From positions 201,001 through 265,000 of the forward strand of contig NZ_CP102280.1 in NCBI RefSeq assembly GCF_025150085.1: a DNA stretch of 64,000 nt. The letters run 5' to 3'. This DNA is from Dorea longicatena (lineage in GTDB: Bacteria; Bacillota; Clostridia; Lachnospirales; Lachnospiraceae). Below the pieces are notes generated by a model that saw only the letters and a list, made by a program, of their open reading frames with translations, was not told the origin of the DNA and did no database searches. Both the position numbers and the translations under genes were made by a program. Below, piece after piece: positions 24,622 through 35,209 of this stretch (positions are counted from its first letter, which is position 1; every line of letters starts with the position of its first letter).

Positions 24622-27600
24622 ATGAAGAGATTTCGAAAGTCGGCTATAGCCTTAGTACTTGCACTCCTGATGGCACTACAGGGAACAGAACCTATCTTTG
24701 TACAGGCAAAAGAGGCCATTGAGGATGTACAGAAGAATGCAGATTTCTCCAGACCAGAGGCTTTGACTGAAGAGGAAGCCGGGATAACAGATTCCACATC
24801 TGGAGAACAAGACAAGAGTCAGCAGTCTGATGCGGACGTACAAAATGAAACGACACCATCGGAAAATACAGAGACTCAGGAAGAACAGACAACTCCAGCG
24901 GAAGAAACAGAAGAAAATCCGCAGGAAAAAGAAGTGGAGTTGAAAGAACCACAGGATTACTATCCGATTCCGGAAGAACCGGAAGGTGAACTGATTGATT
25001 ATGATGCCATTTCCAAAACTTATAAGACCGGAGAGAAGCAGTATACAACCGTTTATGGTGGATATGTCGGAACTTATAAGAATGAAGATGGTGATACAGA
25101 ACTGGTAGATAATACTCTTGTAAAGCCGGAAGAAGCAGACACTCCGGCATCCGAAGAAGCACAGGAGGCCAGCAGCGTATCGCCAGATGAAGAAAAGGAA
25201 GAGAAAACGGAGGTTTATCAGAACAAGGCTAATGATTATGCCATTCTTCTTCCAGAACAGATGTCAGAAGACAATGGTGTAACGATTGAAAATGGAAAGA
25301 CCAGAATCGGGATCATTCCAGTAGATGGAGATTATACACATTCCGTTATTAAGGACAATGCGATCCTTTATAATGAAGTTTATGAAGGAGCAGATGTTCA
25401 GTATACGGTACTGGATTCCAGCATTAAGGAAGATATCGTACTTCAGCAGCCAACAGACAGAGAATCGTATGAATATGAACTTCAGATTCCGGGATATCAG
25501 GCTGAAGTAAAAGATAATCAGGTATACATTTATCCAGAAGGAAAAACAATCAAAGATGCAAAGTATCTTCTGGAAGCACCGTCTATGGAAGATGCTGCCG
25601 GAGAAATCAGTTTCCTGATTACTCTGGAACTTCGGGAAGAAGATGGGAAAACAATCCTGACCGTAAAACCAGATATGGACTGGCTTTCAGCAGAAGAACG
25701 TCAGTATCCGGTCAGAATCGATCCGACACCAGTGGAGATCCAGAAGAGTTCCTTTAACATGATTGGTGTGGAAGAGGGAAGTCCAACCAGTCAGATTGGA
25801 GATAACAATTATCCGTATGTCGGATTTGATGATGGTATTAAGTCTGGAAACCTTGCAGGATTTGGAACAGCACACCAGAACTGCCGTACTTATATCAAAG
25901 TAAATTCGAATTTTAGTCAGATTCCGAAAGATTCCAAAATTGACAGTGCAACATTTGCAGTCAGTCAGAAAACTGCATACAGTGGTGGTGCATCCCAGTT
26001 TGGACTTTATCGTGTGGATCAGTCGTGGAACACCTCCATCACATGGAAAACAAAACCAGTAAATCTTACGTTTCAGGATGTACAGAATGCAAGTACCAGC
26101 AGGAACAGCTATATCAATTATGATGTCAAAGATCTGGTCAATGACTGGGTACAGGGAACTCATGCGAATAACGGATTTGCACTGGTAGCCATTGCCGAGG
26201 CAAATAACCTTGGAGCTTCTATGCAGTGTGAGGTACTGAATAACAGGGCATCCGTTTATGGACCGAAACTCAGCATCCAGTGGTCACCGGCTGAAGATCC
26301 ATATCTGCGTGATATGTCACTGGATGAAACAACGATCCTGCTTCGCCCGATGACAGAAAAGAATACAAATGGAAAGCTGAAGTTTGATGCCGTATTTGCA
26401 GACGGAATTGCAAAGAGCAAATCTACAGTAGAATATTATCTGCTTCCAGATGAGGAAAATGAAGAACATCACGAAACAGATGCAAAACCATTGTATTCCT
26501 ATCCAGACAGCACGGAATATAATAAGCAGTTCCCGGAGGCGAATAAGTATTACAGCAAAGATTCCAACTGGCAGAGTGCTTTGTATTCAGGACTGACAAA
26601 AGATAAACTCTATAAAATAAAAGCAAAAGCATCGAAAGAAATTGATGGCAAACTGGAAACCGGAAAAGAAGTGACCAGTGACAGCTTTGTGATTTATGAA
26701 GTGAAGCAGTTTGATACATTCCCGAAGATTGCAAAATATTATGGTGTTCCGCTTAAGAACATTATGAAAGACAATCAGGTTATGGATGCACTGGTAGTCG
26801 CAAACAACACAATCTTTATCCGTAACCCACAGACAAATGTTCCATATAGTCCTGCACCGCTTACCGATCAGGATAAGATGCGGATTGACGGAGCATTGAT
26901 GGGAAGAGGCCTGCACTGTGAATTTGGATTTGAACCAGTCAATTTAAATACTGGTAATTTCTACATGGATCAGTCCGATGCGACGATGAATGAGCTGAAT
27001 GGGGAATTCTCCATTACAAGAAGCTACAATTCCAAAGGAACAGACCAGCATTCCATGTTCGGACGTGGATGGAGCTTTAACTATGACCAGTCACTTTCTC
27101 AGATGGAGGACGGAAGCCTTCTGTATATGAGAGGGGACGGAAGTTATCTGATCTTTGATAAGAATGAAGATGGAAGTTACACTGCTCCGGATGGTTATGT
27201 ATACGACTTAAAAGCAGTCAGCTATAAAGATACAGACCATGACTACATCGGATGGGAACTGACAGATGCGGATCAGAGCATCTGGTCATTTGATAAATAC
27301 GGAATTTTACGTTATGTAACGGATGTGAATGGATTTAAGACAGTGTTAGATTATGACGATGATTATAATCTAAGCAAGATTACCACACCATCCGGAAAAA
27401 CATTCGGGGTAAAACAGGATAAATTCGGGCATATCAAGGAACTGTCTCTTCCAGATGGTGGAAAAGTTTCTTACAAATATGATGAGCAGGGAAATCTGAT
27501 ATCTGTAACAGATCCGAATGGAACAACAAAAGAGTACAAATATGATGATGACAGCCGTATGACAAGCTGGAAAGATGAGAATGGCAATACGGTTGTAAAG

Positions 27601-30600
27601 AATACTTACGATAAAGAAGGAAGAGTTGTAGAGCAGACTGATGCAGAAAAAGGAACGGCAACTTTCAAGTACGGAAAAAGTTCTACTACAACAACGGATA
27701 ACGAAGGAAATAAGACCGTTTATCATTATGATGATCAGTACCGCACAACATCCATTGAATATCCGGATGGAACAACCTGTGAAAAGACTTATAATGCAGA
27801 AAATCAGCTTGCTTCCGAAACGACAGCAGCCGGAACAAAAACTTACACTTATGATGCATTTGGTAATGTAGCAACGGAGACAAGAGAGGATGGAAAGACA
27901 GCCTCCTATACTTATAATGAGCAGAATAAGCTGACCAGTGCAACCGGATATAACGGAGCAACGGTTACTTACAGTTATGACGGTAATGGAAATATGGTCA
28001 CATCTACAAAACCGGATGGAACAGCCATTACCTATACTTACGATGACAAACATCGTATGGTATCCCAGACAGACGGCAGAGGTGTCACAACAACATATTC
28101 GTATGACGGACCGAACATGACCGGATATGTGGATGGAAACGGAGCAGCATGGGGATTCACGTATGACGCGATGAATCGTGCAGTTACCATGACAGATCCA
28201 CTTGGAAATGTCACTTCGAACAGTTACGATGCGAATGGCAATTTAATTTCCAAGACAGCAGCCGATGGCGGTGTGACCGCTTATACACTCGATGGTGTGG
28301 GAAATATTACGGCAAGTACTGACGCACTGGGGAATACTACCACTTATACCTACGATAAGATGTACAACATGACCAGTGGTACGGATCCGAAAGGAAATCA
28401 GATCAGCTACGCCTATGATAAGAATTATCAGCAGGTCAAAGCAACCGATGCAAAAGGAAATACAATTACTTACAAGTATGACAGCATGGGACGTGTCATA
28501 GAAGAGAGTAATAAAGATTTTGGAACAAAGCTCTATGAATATGACAAAGCAGGAAATCTGAAAAAATATACCGACGGAAATGGAAATGCAACCGTATCCA
28601 AGTTTGATTCTCTTGGACAGGTGCTTCAGTCCAAAGATGCAGTTGGTAATATAACCAAATATGAATATGACGCATTAGGAAATGAAACCAAGATTACCTA
28701 TGGAGATGGAAGCAGCCATTCCAAGGAATATGATAACTGCGGAAGGCTCGCTAAAGAGACAGATGAATTAGGTGCAGTTACCACTTATACTTATGATGCG
28801 GCAGACAATCTGGTATCAAAATCAGATGACAGTGGAAGAACCTGGACTTATACCTACGATAATACAGGAAACCGCTTAAGTGAAACCAACCCAGAAGGTG
28901 GAACTACCACATATACTTATGATAAAGCAGGCAATCTGGTATCTTCTACCGATGAAGAGGGAAGAACAGATACTTATGCTTACGACAAGGCAGGAAATCT
29001 GACTACATCCAAAGATGCCCTTGGATATACCGTATCCATGAAGTATGACTTAAATGGAAATCTGGTATCCTCTACCGATGAAAATGGAAATACCAGTACC
29101 ATGACTTACGATGGTAATGGAAACATGACATCGGCAACCGATGCAAAGGGCAACATTACAGCAATGAAATATGATTCCACCGACAATCTGGAACAGACGG
29201 TGGACGCCCTGAAAGGAAAGACTACTTACGAATACGATTCACAGGGTAACAGCACAAAGATGACAGATGCCCTCGGCAATGCGTACAGCTATGTGTATGA
29301 TAAAGAGGGAAATAACACATCCATAATACTGCCGACAGGAGACAAGGTGCTGATGGAGTACGATGCCATCGGACAGCTTGTAAAATGTACGGATGCACAG
29401 GGACTCGTAATTACCTATCAGTATGACGGAGCAGGCAACCTGATCCATTCCTCCGACAATGGTGGAAACAGCATGGATTATACTTATGATGGTGCCGGAA
29501 ATGTACTGACACAGACCGATGAACTTGGCAGGACAGCAACATACAAGTACGATCAGTACGGCAGACTCCTGAAACTTACTGAAGCAGACGGAAGTACCAC
29601 ATCTTATGAATATGATGTTATGGACCGCATTACAGCGGTAACGGATGCGGAAGGTCATAAAACAACCTTTACCTACGATAAAGTCGGCAACCAGTTATCC
29701 ATGACAGAAGAAGAGGAAGCTACATATAAATACGCTTACGATAAGAAAGACCGGGTTATCTCTCAGACAAATCCACTGGGAGCATCCAGCACCTTTAAGT
29801 ATGACGGAAATGATAATGTGACGGAATCTGTCGATGAAAACGGTACGGTTACCAAGTATACTTACGATAAAAATGACAACCTCGTATCCCAGACAGATGG
29901 AAATGGAAATACGACAACCTACCAGTATGATGAACTGGACCGCAAGATCGGGGAGACTTCTCCGTTAAAAGAAACAAATGAATACCGTTATGATGCCATT
30001 GGAAATCTTACCAAATCAAAAGATCCGATGGGACTCATTACCGAATACAAATATGACAGCCTGAGTAACATGACGGAACAGATTTCTCCAAAGGGAGCAG
30101 TTACCAAATACGATTACGACAAGCATGGCAATGTCATTTCTGTAACGGATGCAAAGGGAAATGAGACACAGTACAGTGTTGACCTGAATGACAATGTCAC
30201 AAAGATGACACAGGCGAATGGCGGAGAGTATACCTATAGTTATGATAAAGCCGGACGTCTGAAGAGTATGACCAGTCCGCTGGGTTATACCAAGAATTTC
30301 TCTTATGATAAAGTGGACAACGTGGTAAAAGAAAGCGACAGCTTAAAGAGTACCACCACTTATACTTACGATAAGCTCCACAACATGAAGTCTTCTACCA
30401 ATGCACTGGATGGAACAACCAGCTTTTCTTATGATAAGTATGGCAATCTGGTGAAGGAGACAGATCCACTTGGACGGAGCAATACCTACAGTTATGACCT
30501 GGCAGGCCAGATGACTTCTGCAGCTGATCCGCTTGGTAAGATAACTGCTTATACTTACGACCCGGCAGGAAATATTACTGAGATCACCAAACCGGGTGGA

Positions 30601-33600
30601 AGAAAGACCAGTTATGGATATGACAAGAATTATAATGTGACATCTGTAACAGACCCGATGGGCTATGTTGCAAAGACAGTCTACGATAAAGACAATCGTG
30701 TAACAGAAGAGACCGATGCACTGGGTCAGAAGGAATCCTATACCTATGATAAGGACAGCAGGGTAACTTCTATTACAGACAAGCGTGGATTCACAACGGG
30801 ATTTGATTACGATGCACATGGTAATATTCAGGTTGTTACAGATAAGACCGGATTAAAGAGCCGTCTGGAATATGACAAGAATGACAATCTGACCAAAGTA
30901 ACCGATGCCCTTGGCGGTGTAACAACTTACGGTTACGACAACATGGATAACCTGGTGACCTTCACCAATGCAGCAAATAAGACAACGAATTATACTTATG
31001 ATCTGGAAGGCAACCTGACATCCATCAAAGATCCGGCAGGAAGAACAGAGAAATTCGACTATGATGAAAAAGGCAGACTGACCGGACATACACAGGCAAG
31101 TGGCAAGAAAACCACGTATGATTACGATAAGCTGAATGACCTGTTGGAGAAATCTTATCAGGACGCAAAAGGCGAGACTTCCGAAAAGGACGTGACCTAC
31201 GCATATAACAGTGCCGGGGAACGGGTATCCATGAAGGATCAGACAGGCAAGAGCAGTTACGAATACGATGCACTCGGAAGAATCACCAAAGTGACAAGCG
31301 GTTCGAAAAAGGATGTCAGCTACGTTTATGATGACGCAGATAATCTGCAGGCAATCGTGTATCCGGATGGTACAAAGGTCAGCTATGAATACGACTTAAA
31401 TGATAACCTCGTAAAATTAACAGACCGTAACGGAAAGGTGACAACATACAAGTATGATGCACTGAATCGTGTGACAGAAGTTACTAGAAGTAATGGAACA
31501 AAGACGGAAGTATCTTACGATGCAGAAGATCATATCACAAAGATTGTGAATACCTGTGGTTCCTGCGGCAAAGTAATCAGTACTTATGAGTACAAGTACA
31601 ATGATCAGGGATATGTAGTTGGAGAAACAGCTACGGAACTGGAAGCTGGAACAAGAAAGACGCCAAGCTGGGAAGACTGGTACAACTGGGGCGATACACA
31701 GAAAGAGACAGACAAAGCAGACTGTGAGCATCAGGAAAAAGAGATCCAGACGACACGTACCTATGAATACGATGACAACTGGGAACTGACACGCTGTACA
31801 GAAAAAGCAGAGGGCGGTAAAAAGACAGTTCATAATTATACTTATGACAAGATTGGAAACCGGACCTCTTACGAGAAGATCGAAGATGGTGTCAGCAAAG
31901 CAAAATATAACTATAAGTACAATGATTCCAACCAGCTCATCAAGCGGACCAATGCAAAGATCTGGGGCGATCCGGGAACAACCTACAGCTATGATAAAGA
32001 TGGCAATCTGATCCAGGAATGTGATAAGACAAACAGTGCAGATCCGGTCACTTATGAATATACAGCAGAAAATCGTCTGGCAGTAGTAAAACAGGGTGGA
32101 ACAGTCCTGATGGCAGCCATGTACGATGGAGATAACAACCGGGTATTCGAACTGGATAACACTTATAAATGGGAAGATTGCTATGGCGATGAAGTCCTGA
32201 TTCCGGAGAACCAGCGTACCGAAGATGGAAACAGCCCGAAAGAACAGCTTGCATCTCTGGTAAAAGGCGGTTCAAATGCCAAAGGTTACACATTGACAGA
32301 GTATATCAACGATATCAATCGTGAAAATACAGAAGTCCTTGCAGAGTATGGAGCAGACGAGAAAGTCCGTCAGGCTTATACTTATGGAGAAAGTGGAATC
32401 GGAGAACGGGTAAGCGTTGATAAATCGGAAGAAAGCAGTTATTATTTATATGACGGAAGAAACAGCGTAACCGGAATCCTGACAGAAAATGCTAACCTGA
32501 CGAACAGTTATCAGTACGATTCGTATGGAAACCTTACATCAGGAACAGCAGATGGAGTCAATTATTACGGTTACAATGGAGAGTCCACAAATGTAAAAAC
32601 AGGACTTCAGTATCTGCGGGCAAGATACTATAACGCAGAGAACGGAACCTTTACAACTGAAGATAGTGACCTGGGAACGACAGAAAATCCATTAACCAGA
32701 AACCGCTACGATTATACAACCAATAATCCGTTGAATTACAGTGATCCGACAGGACATTCATTGTGGAGCAGGATTAAGAGTACAGCTAAAAAAGCAGCGA
32801 AAGCAGTCAAGAGTGTCGGCAAGAAAATCGTTAATACTGCGAAAAAGGTAGTCAAAACAGTAGTAAATACAGCTAAGAAAGCAGCAAAAACTATTGTTAA
32901 CGCAGTGAAGGGTGCAGCAAAAACTGCCAAAAATGCAGCTAAACATGCAAAACAGACATATCAATCTGTGAAAAATCGTGTAACCAGTAGCAGTACATAT
33001 CAAAAAATCACATCCAGAGGAAGTCAGTTTATTCGTTCTGTAAGCAATGGGGTACAGAAAATTGGAAAAACTTATACATCTTTCAAATCCTATGTTTCAG
33101 AAAGAACGGCAGAAATCCGCTCAGAAGTGGTACGACATATGTGTACGACAACAAATCGTATTACAGATCAGTTGGGTAAAGTAAACTGGAAGAATGTAGC
33201 GATTGGTGTGACGGCAATGGTGGTTTCAGGTGTTGTGGTTGCTGCAACAGGCGGTTTAGCAGCTGGAGCAGTTCTGGCAGCATTGCCAGCAATGGGCGGT
33301 TTAGGAACAGCAATGGTTTCAGGAGCTGTAGCTGGTGCAATTGGTGGTGCTTCCTATGGTGCAATAAGTTCTGGATTGTCAGGAAACAGCTTGAAACAGA
33401 TTGCGAAAGATACCATAACAGGTGGATTGACAGGAGCAATCTCTGGTGGTATTTTAGGTGGGCTTACTTATGGTGCAGGAAAAGCAATTGGTGCAGTGAA
33501 AGATTTGGTAAAGGGAAGTTCAAGTGCGACTAAACCTGGGCATATTACTGAAATGGCAACCAAAGACTTATCACAAAATAACCAGTTGCTGGAAGATAAC

Positions 33601-34110
33601 AAGGCATATAATAGTTTTTCGGAACTAATGGATGCTGATGAAGCTGCAAGATATAATAAACATTGGGATACAATAAAAGCTCAAGAAATGCAAAAACAAG
33701 AGATAACAAAATTTGAAAATGGAATAAAAGATGGTGTGCAGTATACAAATCAGCAAAAAGGGAATTATGCTGAAATGAAGATGGATCAGTATTATGATTC
33801 TATTGGGTTCGAAAGAATCAGTCAAGATAGAGTTACGGGTCTTAATGATGCTGGACATCAAGGATTGGATGGTGTATATCAGAATAAAGGAACAAACGAG
33901 TACATTGTGGGTGAAGCTAAATATAATACTAGTAAATTAAGTACCCTGAAAGATGGAACAAAACAGATGTCTAAGAAATGGATAGGTGGTAAGCGTCTTG
34001 AAGAGGCGGTAGGAACAGAAAAAGCTAATCTCATTGGTAATAATTATGAACGAAATTTGTATAATATTAAAAAGAATGGAAGTTTGAATTTTAAAGTATT
34101 AAATAATTAG
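24622..34110 (+). CDS. Giant WapA/Rhs-type secreted toxin with nuclease tip
   Basis: 3,162 residues. Sec signal peptide (residues 1-30, RFRKSAIALVLALLMAL, cleavage near VQA-KEA), acidic linker to about residue 120, a DNRLRE-like adhesive domain (about 375-555), a LysM-like module (about 692-735), a DUF6531-type start (about 768-835), and more than 60 YD repeats (about 890-2640) that should form the hollow Rhs shell. The core ends with LQYLRARYYNAENGTF...NPLNYSDPTG (about 2660-2710). The variable tip follows: a Lys/Ala-rich stretch (2713-2800), a glycine-rich hydrophobic segment (about 2855-2960) and a nuclease-like domain with E3051, D3083, E3098-x-K3100 and Q3115, a PD-(D/E)XK pattern. Likely delivered to neighbouring cells; predicted target is nucleic acid. 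Confidence 0.9.
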   Translation: MKRFRKSAIALVLALLMALQGTEPIFVQAKEAIEDVQKNADFSRPEALTEEEAGITDSTSGEQDKSQQSDADVQNETTPSENTETQEEQTTPAEETEENPQEKEVELKEPQDYYPIPEEPEGELIDYDAISKTYKTGEKQYTTVYGGYVGTYKNEDGDTELVDNTLVKPEEADTPASEEAQEASSVSPDEEKEEKTEVYQNKANDYAILLPEQMSEDNGVTIENGKTRIGIIPVDGDYTHSVIKDNAILYNEVYEGADVQYTVLDSSIKEDIVLQQPTDRESYEYELQIPGYQAEVKDNQVYIYPEGKTIKDAKYLLEAPSMEDAAGEISFLITLELREEDGKTILTVKPDMDWLSAEERQYPVRIDPTPVEIQKSSFNMIGVEEGSPTSQIGDNNYPYVGFDDGIKSGNLAGFGTAHQNCRTYIKVNSNFSQIPKDSKIDSATFAVSQKTAYSGGASQFGLYRVDQSWNTSITWKTKPVNLTFQDVQNASTSRNSYINYDVKDLVNDWVQGTHANNGFALVAIAEANNLGASMQCEVLNNRASVYGPKLSIQWSPAEDPYLRDMSLDETTILLRPMTEKNTNGKLKFDAVFADGIAKSKSTVEYYLLPDEENEEHHETDAKPLYSYPDSTEYNKQFPEANKYYSKDSNWQSALYSGLTKDKLYKIKAKASKEIDGKLETGKEVTSDSFVIYEVKQFDTFPKIAKYYGVPLKNIMKDNQVMDALVVANNTIFIRNPQTNVPYSPAPLTDQDKMRIDGALMGRGLHCEFGFEPVNLNTGNFYMDQSDATMNELNGEFSITRSYNSKGTDQHSMFGRGWSFNYDQSLSQMEDGSLLYMRGDGSYLIFDKNEDGSYTAPDGYVYDLKAVSYKDTDHDYIGWELTDADQSIWSFDKYGILRYVTDVNGFKTVLDYDDDYNLSKITTPSGKTFGVKQDKFGHIKELSLPDGGKVSYKYDEQGNLISVTDPNGTTKEYKYDDDSRMTSWKDENGNTVVKNTYDKEGRVVEQTDAEKGTATFKYGKSSTTTTDNEGNKTVYHYDDQYRTTSIEYPDGTTCEKTYNAENQLASETTAAGTKTYTYDAFGNVATETREDGKTASYTYNEQNKLTSATGYNGATVTYSYDGNGNMVTSTKPDGTAITYTYDDKHRMVSQTDGRGVTTTYSYDGPNMTGYVDGNGAAWGFTYDAMNRAVTMTDPLGNVTSNSYDANGNLISKTAADGGVTAYTLDGVGNITASTDALGNTTTYTYDKMYNMTSGTDPKGNQISYAYDKNYQQVKATDAKGNTITYKYDSMGRVIEESNKDFGTKLYEYDKAGNLKKYTDGNGNATVSKFDSLGQVLQSKDAVGNITKYEYDALGNETKITYGDGSSHSKEYDNCGRLAKETDELGAVTTYTYDAADNLVSKSDDSGRTWTYTYDNTGNRLSETNPEGGTTTYTYDKAGNLVSSTDEEGRTDTYAYDKAGNLTTSKDALGYTVSMKYDLNGNLVSSTDENGNTSTMTYDGNGNMTSATDAKGNITAMKYDSTDNLEQTVDALKGKTTYEYDSQGNSTKMTDALGNAYSYVYDKEGNNTSIILPTGDKVLMEYDAIGQLVKCTDAQGLVITYQYDGAGNLIHSSDNGGNSMDYTYDGAGNVLTQTDELGRTATYKYDQYGRLLKLTEADGSTTSYEYDVMDRITAVTDAEGHKTTFTYDKVGNQLSMTEEEEATYKYAYDKKDRVISQTNPLGASSTFKYDGNDNVTESVDENGTVTKYTYDKNDNLVSQTDGNGNTTTYQYDELDRKIGETSPLKETNEYRYDAIGNLTKSKDPMGLITEYKYDSLSNMTEQISPKGAVTKYDYDKHGNVISVTDAKGNETQYSVDLNDNVTKMTQANGGEYTYSYDKAGRLKSMTSPLGYTKNFSYDKVDNVVKESDSLKSTTTYTYDKLHNMKSSTNALDGTTSFSYDKYGNLVKETDPLGRSNTYSYDLAGQMTSAADPLGKITAYTYDPAGNITEITKPGGRKTSYGYDKNYNVTSVTDPMGYVAKTVYDKDNRVTEETDALGQKESYTYDKDSRVTSITDKRGFTTGFDYDAHGNIQVVTDKTGLKSRLEYDKNDNLTKVTDALGGVTTYGYDNMDNLVTFTNAANKTTNYTYDLEGNLTSIKDPAGRTEKFDYDEKGRLTGHTQASGKKTTYDYDKLNDLLEKSYQDAKGETSEKDVTYAYNSAGERVSMKDQTGKSSYEYDALGRITKVTSGSKKDVSYVYDDADNLQAIVYPDGTKVSYEYDLNDNLVKLTDRNGKVTTYKYDALNRVTEVTRSNGTKTEVSYDAEDHITKIVNTCGSCGKVISTYEYKYNDQGYVVGETATELEAGTRKTPSWEDWYNWGDTQKETDKADCEHQEKEIQTTRTYEYDDNWELTRCTEKAEGGKKTVHNYTYDKIGNRTSYEKIEDGVSKAKYNYKYNDSNQLIKRTNAKIWGDPGTTYSYDKDGNLIQECDKTNSADPVTYEYTAENRLAVVKQGGTVLMAAMYDGDNNRVFELDNTYKWEDCYGDEVLIPENQRTEDGNSPKEQLASLVKGGSNAKGYTLTEYINDINRENTEVLAEYGADEKVRQAYTYGESGIGERVSVDKSEESSYYLYDGRNSVTGILTENANLTNSYQYDSYGNLTSGTADGVNYYGYNGESTNVKTGLQYLRARYYNAENGTFTTEDSDLGTTENPLTRNRYDYTTNNPLNYSDPTGHSLWSRIKSTAKKAAKAVKSVGKKIVNTAKKVVKTVVNTAKKAAKTIVNAVKGAAKTAKNAAKHAKQTYQSVKNRVTSSSTYQKITSRGSQFIRSVSNGVQKIGKTYTSFKSYVSERTAEIRSEVVRHMCTTTNRITDQLGKVNWKNVAIGVTAMVVSGVVVAATGGLAAGAVLAALPAMGGLGTAMVSGAVAGAIGGASYGAISSGLSGNSLKQIAKDTITGGLTGAISGGILGGLTYGAGKAIGAVKDLVKGSSSATKPGHITEMATKDLSQNNQLLEDNKAYNSFSELMDADEAARYNKHWDTIKAQEMQKQEITKFENGIKDGVQYTNQQKGNYAEMKMDQYYDSIGFERISQDRVTGLNDAGHQGLDGVYQNKGTNEYIVGEAKYNTSKLSTLKDGTKQMSKKWIGGKRLEEAVGTEKANLIGNNYERNLYNIKKNGSLNFKVLNN
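27300..32600 (+). repeat. Tandem YD repeats within the Rhs gene
   Basis: About 63-bp units coding for variants of TYxYDxxGNLxSxTDxxGN run through this stretch. The DNA repeats are diverged, so they are protein repeats rather than recent tandem duplications. They create long spurious open frames on the minus strand. Confidence 0.85.
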
Positions 34111-34124
34111 AAAGTGTCTTACAT

Positions 34125-34153
34125 ACCCAGTGGGATATAACATCTCACTGGGG
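34125..34153 (+). other. Hairpin between toxin and immunity genes
   Basis: CCCAGTG (34126-34132) pairs with CACTGGG (34146-34152), and inner bases GGAT/ATCT extend the stem to 11 bp with one G-U pair and a 5-nt loop. No T run follows. It lies 15 bp past the toxin stop and may tune or protect the immunity message. Confidence 0.5.
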
Positions 34154-34171
34154 AGAAGAAAGGGGTACGTT

Positions 34172-35209
34172 ATGATAAAAGGTGCAAAAAGTTTTCAACA
34201 AAAATATGAAAAGATAATGGGTGAATCTAGTGCAGATAAGCTTTGGAATGATGTTAAAAATGGAATAAATGAATTTACGAAAAAAATTGAATTGGGACAA
34301 GCAGACGGGTATTTTTGGAATATGTATTTTAATTTGTTGCGTGAAAACAGAATTTTATTTGAAGGAGTAAATAAAGCTATTGTAACTGGCGATATGAATT
34401 ATATGTTGAAAGGAATTTATCAGGAAAATCGTTTTAATTGTATTTATCAAAACCGTTCGAATAGTGGTGGAGCACAGACAATTAATTTTATAGAAGTAGT
34501 AATCGCCTATTCATGTAATGATTATAGTTTGTTGGAAAAAATTATGCCGTTTAAGGAGGGACCTGCTACTTGCGGTTATTCGGCACCTTTTTATAATATG
34601 CTTTATGCTGTGACTTATCATGATAATGAAGTAGGAAATAAAGCACAAGCAGAATTAAGTGCATTTATGGGGAAAAAACGCACTCAATTTGATTTGAAAT
34701 TAGCAAAATTTTTCTATGATTTATATCAAAAAGATGTAGATGGAATTAATTGCGGATTACAAGAATTATGTGAGTCAATGGGAAAATGTAATTGGATTAA
34801 TGAACATATTTATGGAATGGATAAAAACATTCGGTCTTTAGGTAATACGGTGGCAATATTTATACATGGTTTGTATCATATAGTTATGAAATTTTTGAAA
34901 GATACCCCATTGAGTGAAAAGATTAAGACGCCAGAACACAAGAGTTTTATAAAAGAATATGAAGAATTTAATAAGGAGCATGATTTCCCAGAACCACAAA
35001 TTTTAGTTGATTTTGATCAGCTTGCAAAATTTATAAATTTAAGTATAAGAACGGAATTTATACCAGAAGTGTCTTTTTATAAATCTGGAAGAAATTATGT
35101 AAATGACGGAAAAAAATTTGAGAAGATACTTTTTGATAATTTACAAAAAAGTGAAGTTTTACTGGTTGAAATGGAGGAAGAAAAATATGTTTTTAAGAGG
35201 ATTAAATAA
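34172..35209 (+). CDS. Candidate immunity protein for the Rhs toxin
   Basis: 345 residues, no signal peptide or membrane segment, so cytoplasmic. The start at 34172 is favoured by the purine-rich AAAGGGG six bases upstream; the longer frame from 34130 would lie in the hairpin. The protein is helical with conserved-looking aromatic segments (GYFWNMYFNLLRENRILFEGVN, GYSAPFYNMLYAVTYHDNE). Overall length and pattern recall Imm49-type immunity proteins, but that assignment is a guess. Its place directly after an Rhs nuclease tip and its AT-rich composition, matching that tip and not the Rhs shell, support an immunity role. Confidence 0.6.
   Translation: MIKGAKSFQQKYEKIMGESSADKLWNDVKNGINEFTKKIELGQADGYFWNMYFNLLRENRILFEGVNKAIVTGDMNYMLKGIYQENRFNCIYQNRSNSGGAQTINFIEVVIAYSCNDYSLLEKIMPFKEGPATCGYSAPFYNMLYAVTYHDNEVGNKAQAELSAFMGKKRTQFDLKLAKFFYDLYQKDVDGINCGLQELCESMGKCNWINEHIYGMDKNIRSLGNTVAIFIHGLYHIVMKFLKDTPLSEKIKTPEHKSFIKEYEEFNKEHDFPEPQILVDFDQLAKFINLSIRTEFIPEVSFYKSGRNYVNDGKKFEKILFDNLQKSEVLLVEMEEEKYVFKRIK

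Noticed and set aside
27300..32600. Regular short repeats considered as a CRISPR array
   Set aside because: The repeats are diverged coding repeats of YD type inside one open frame, without constant repeats or cas genes.
27370..33861. Several long minus-strand open frames (up to 227 codons) opposite the Rhs gene
   Set aside because: They arise from the periodic codon pattern of the YD repeats, lack ribosome binding sites and code for low-complexity hydrophobic sequence.
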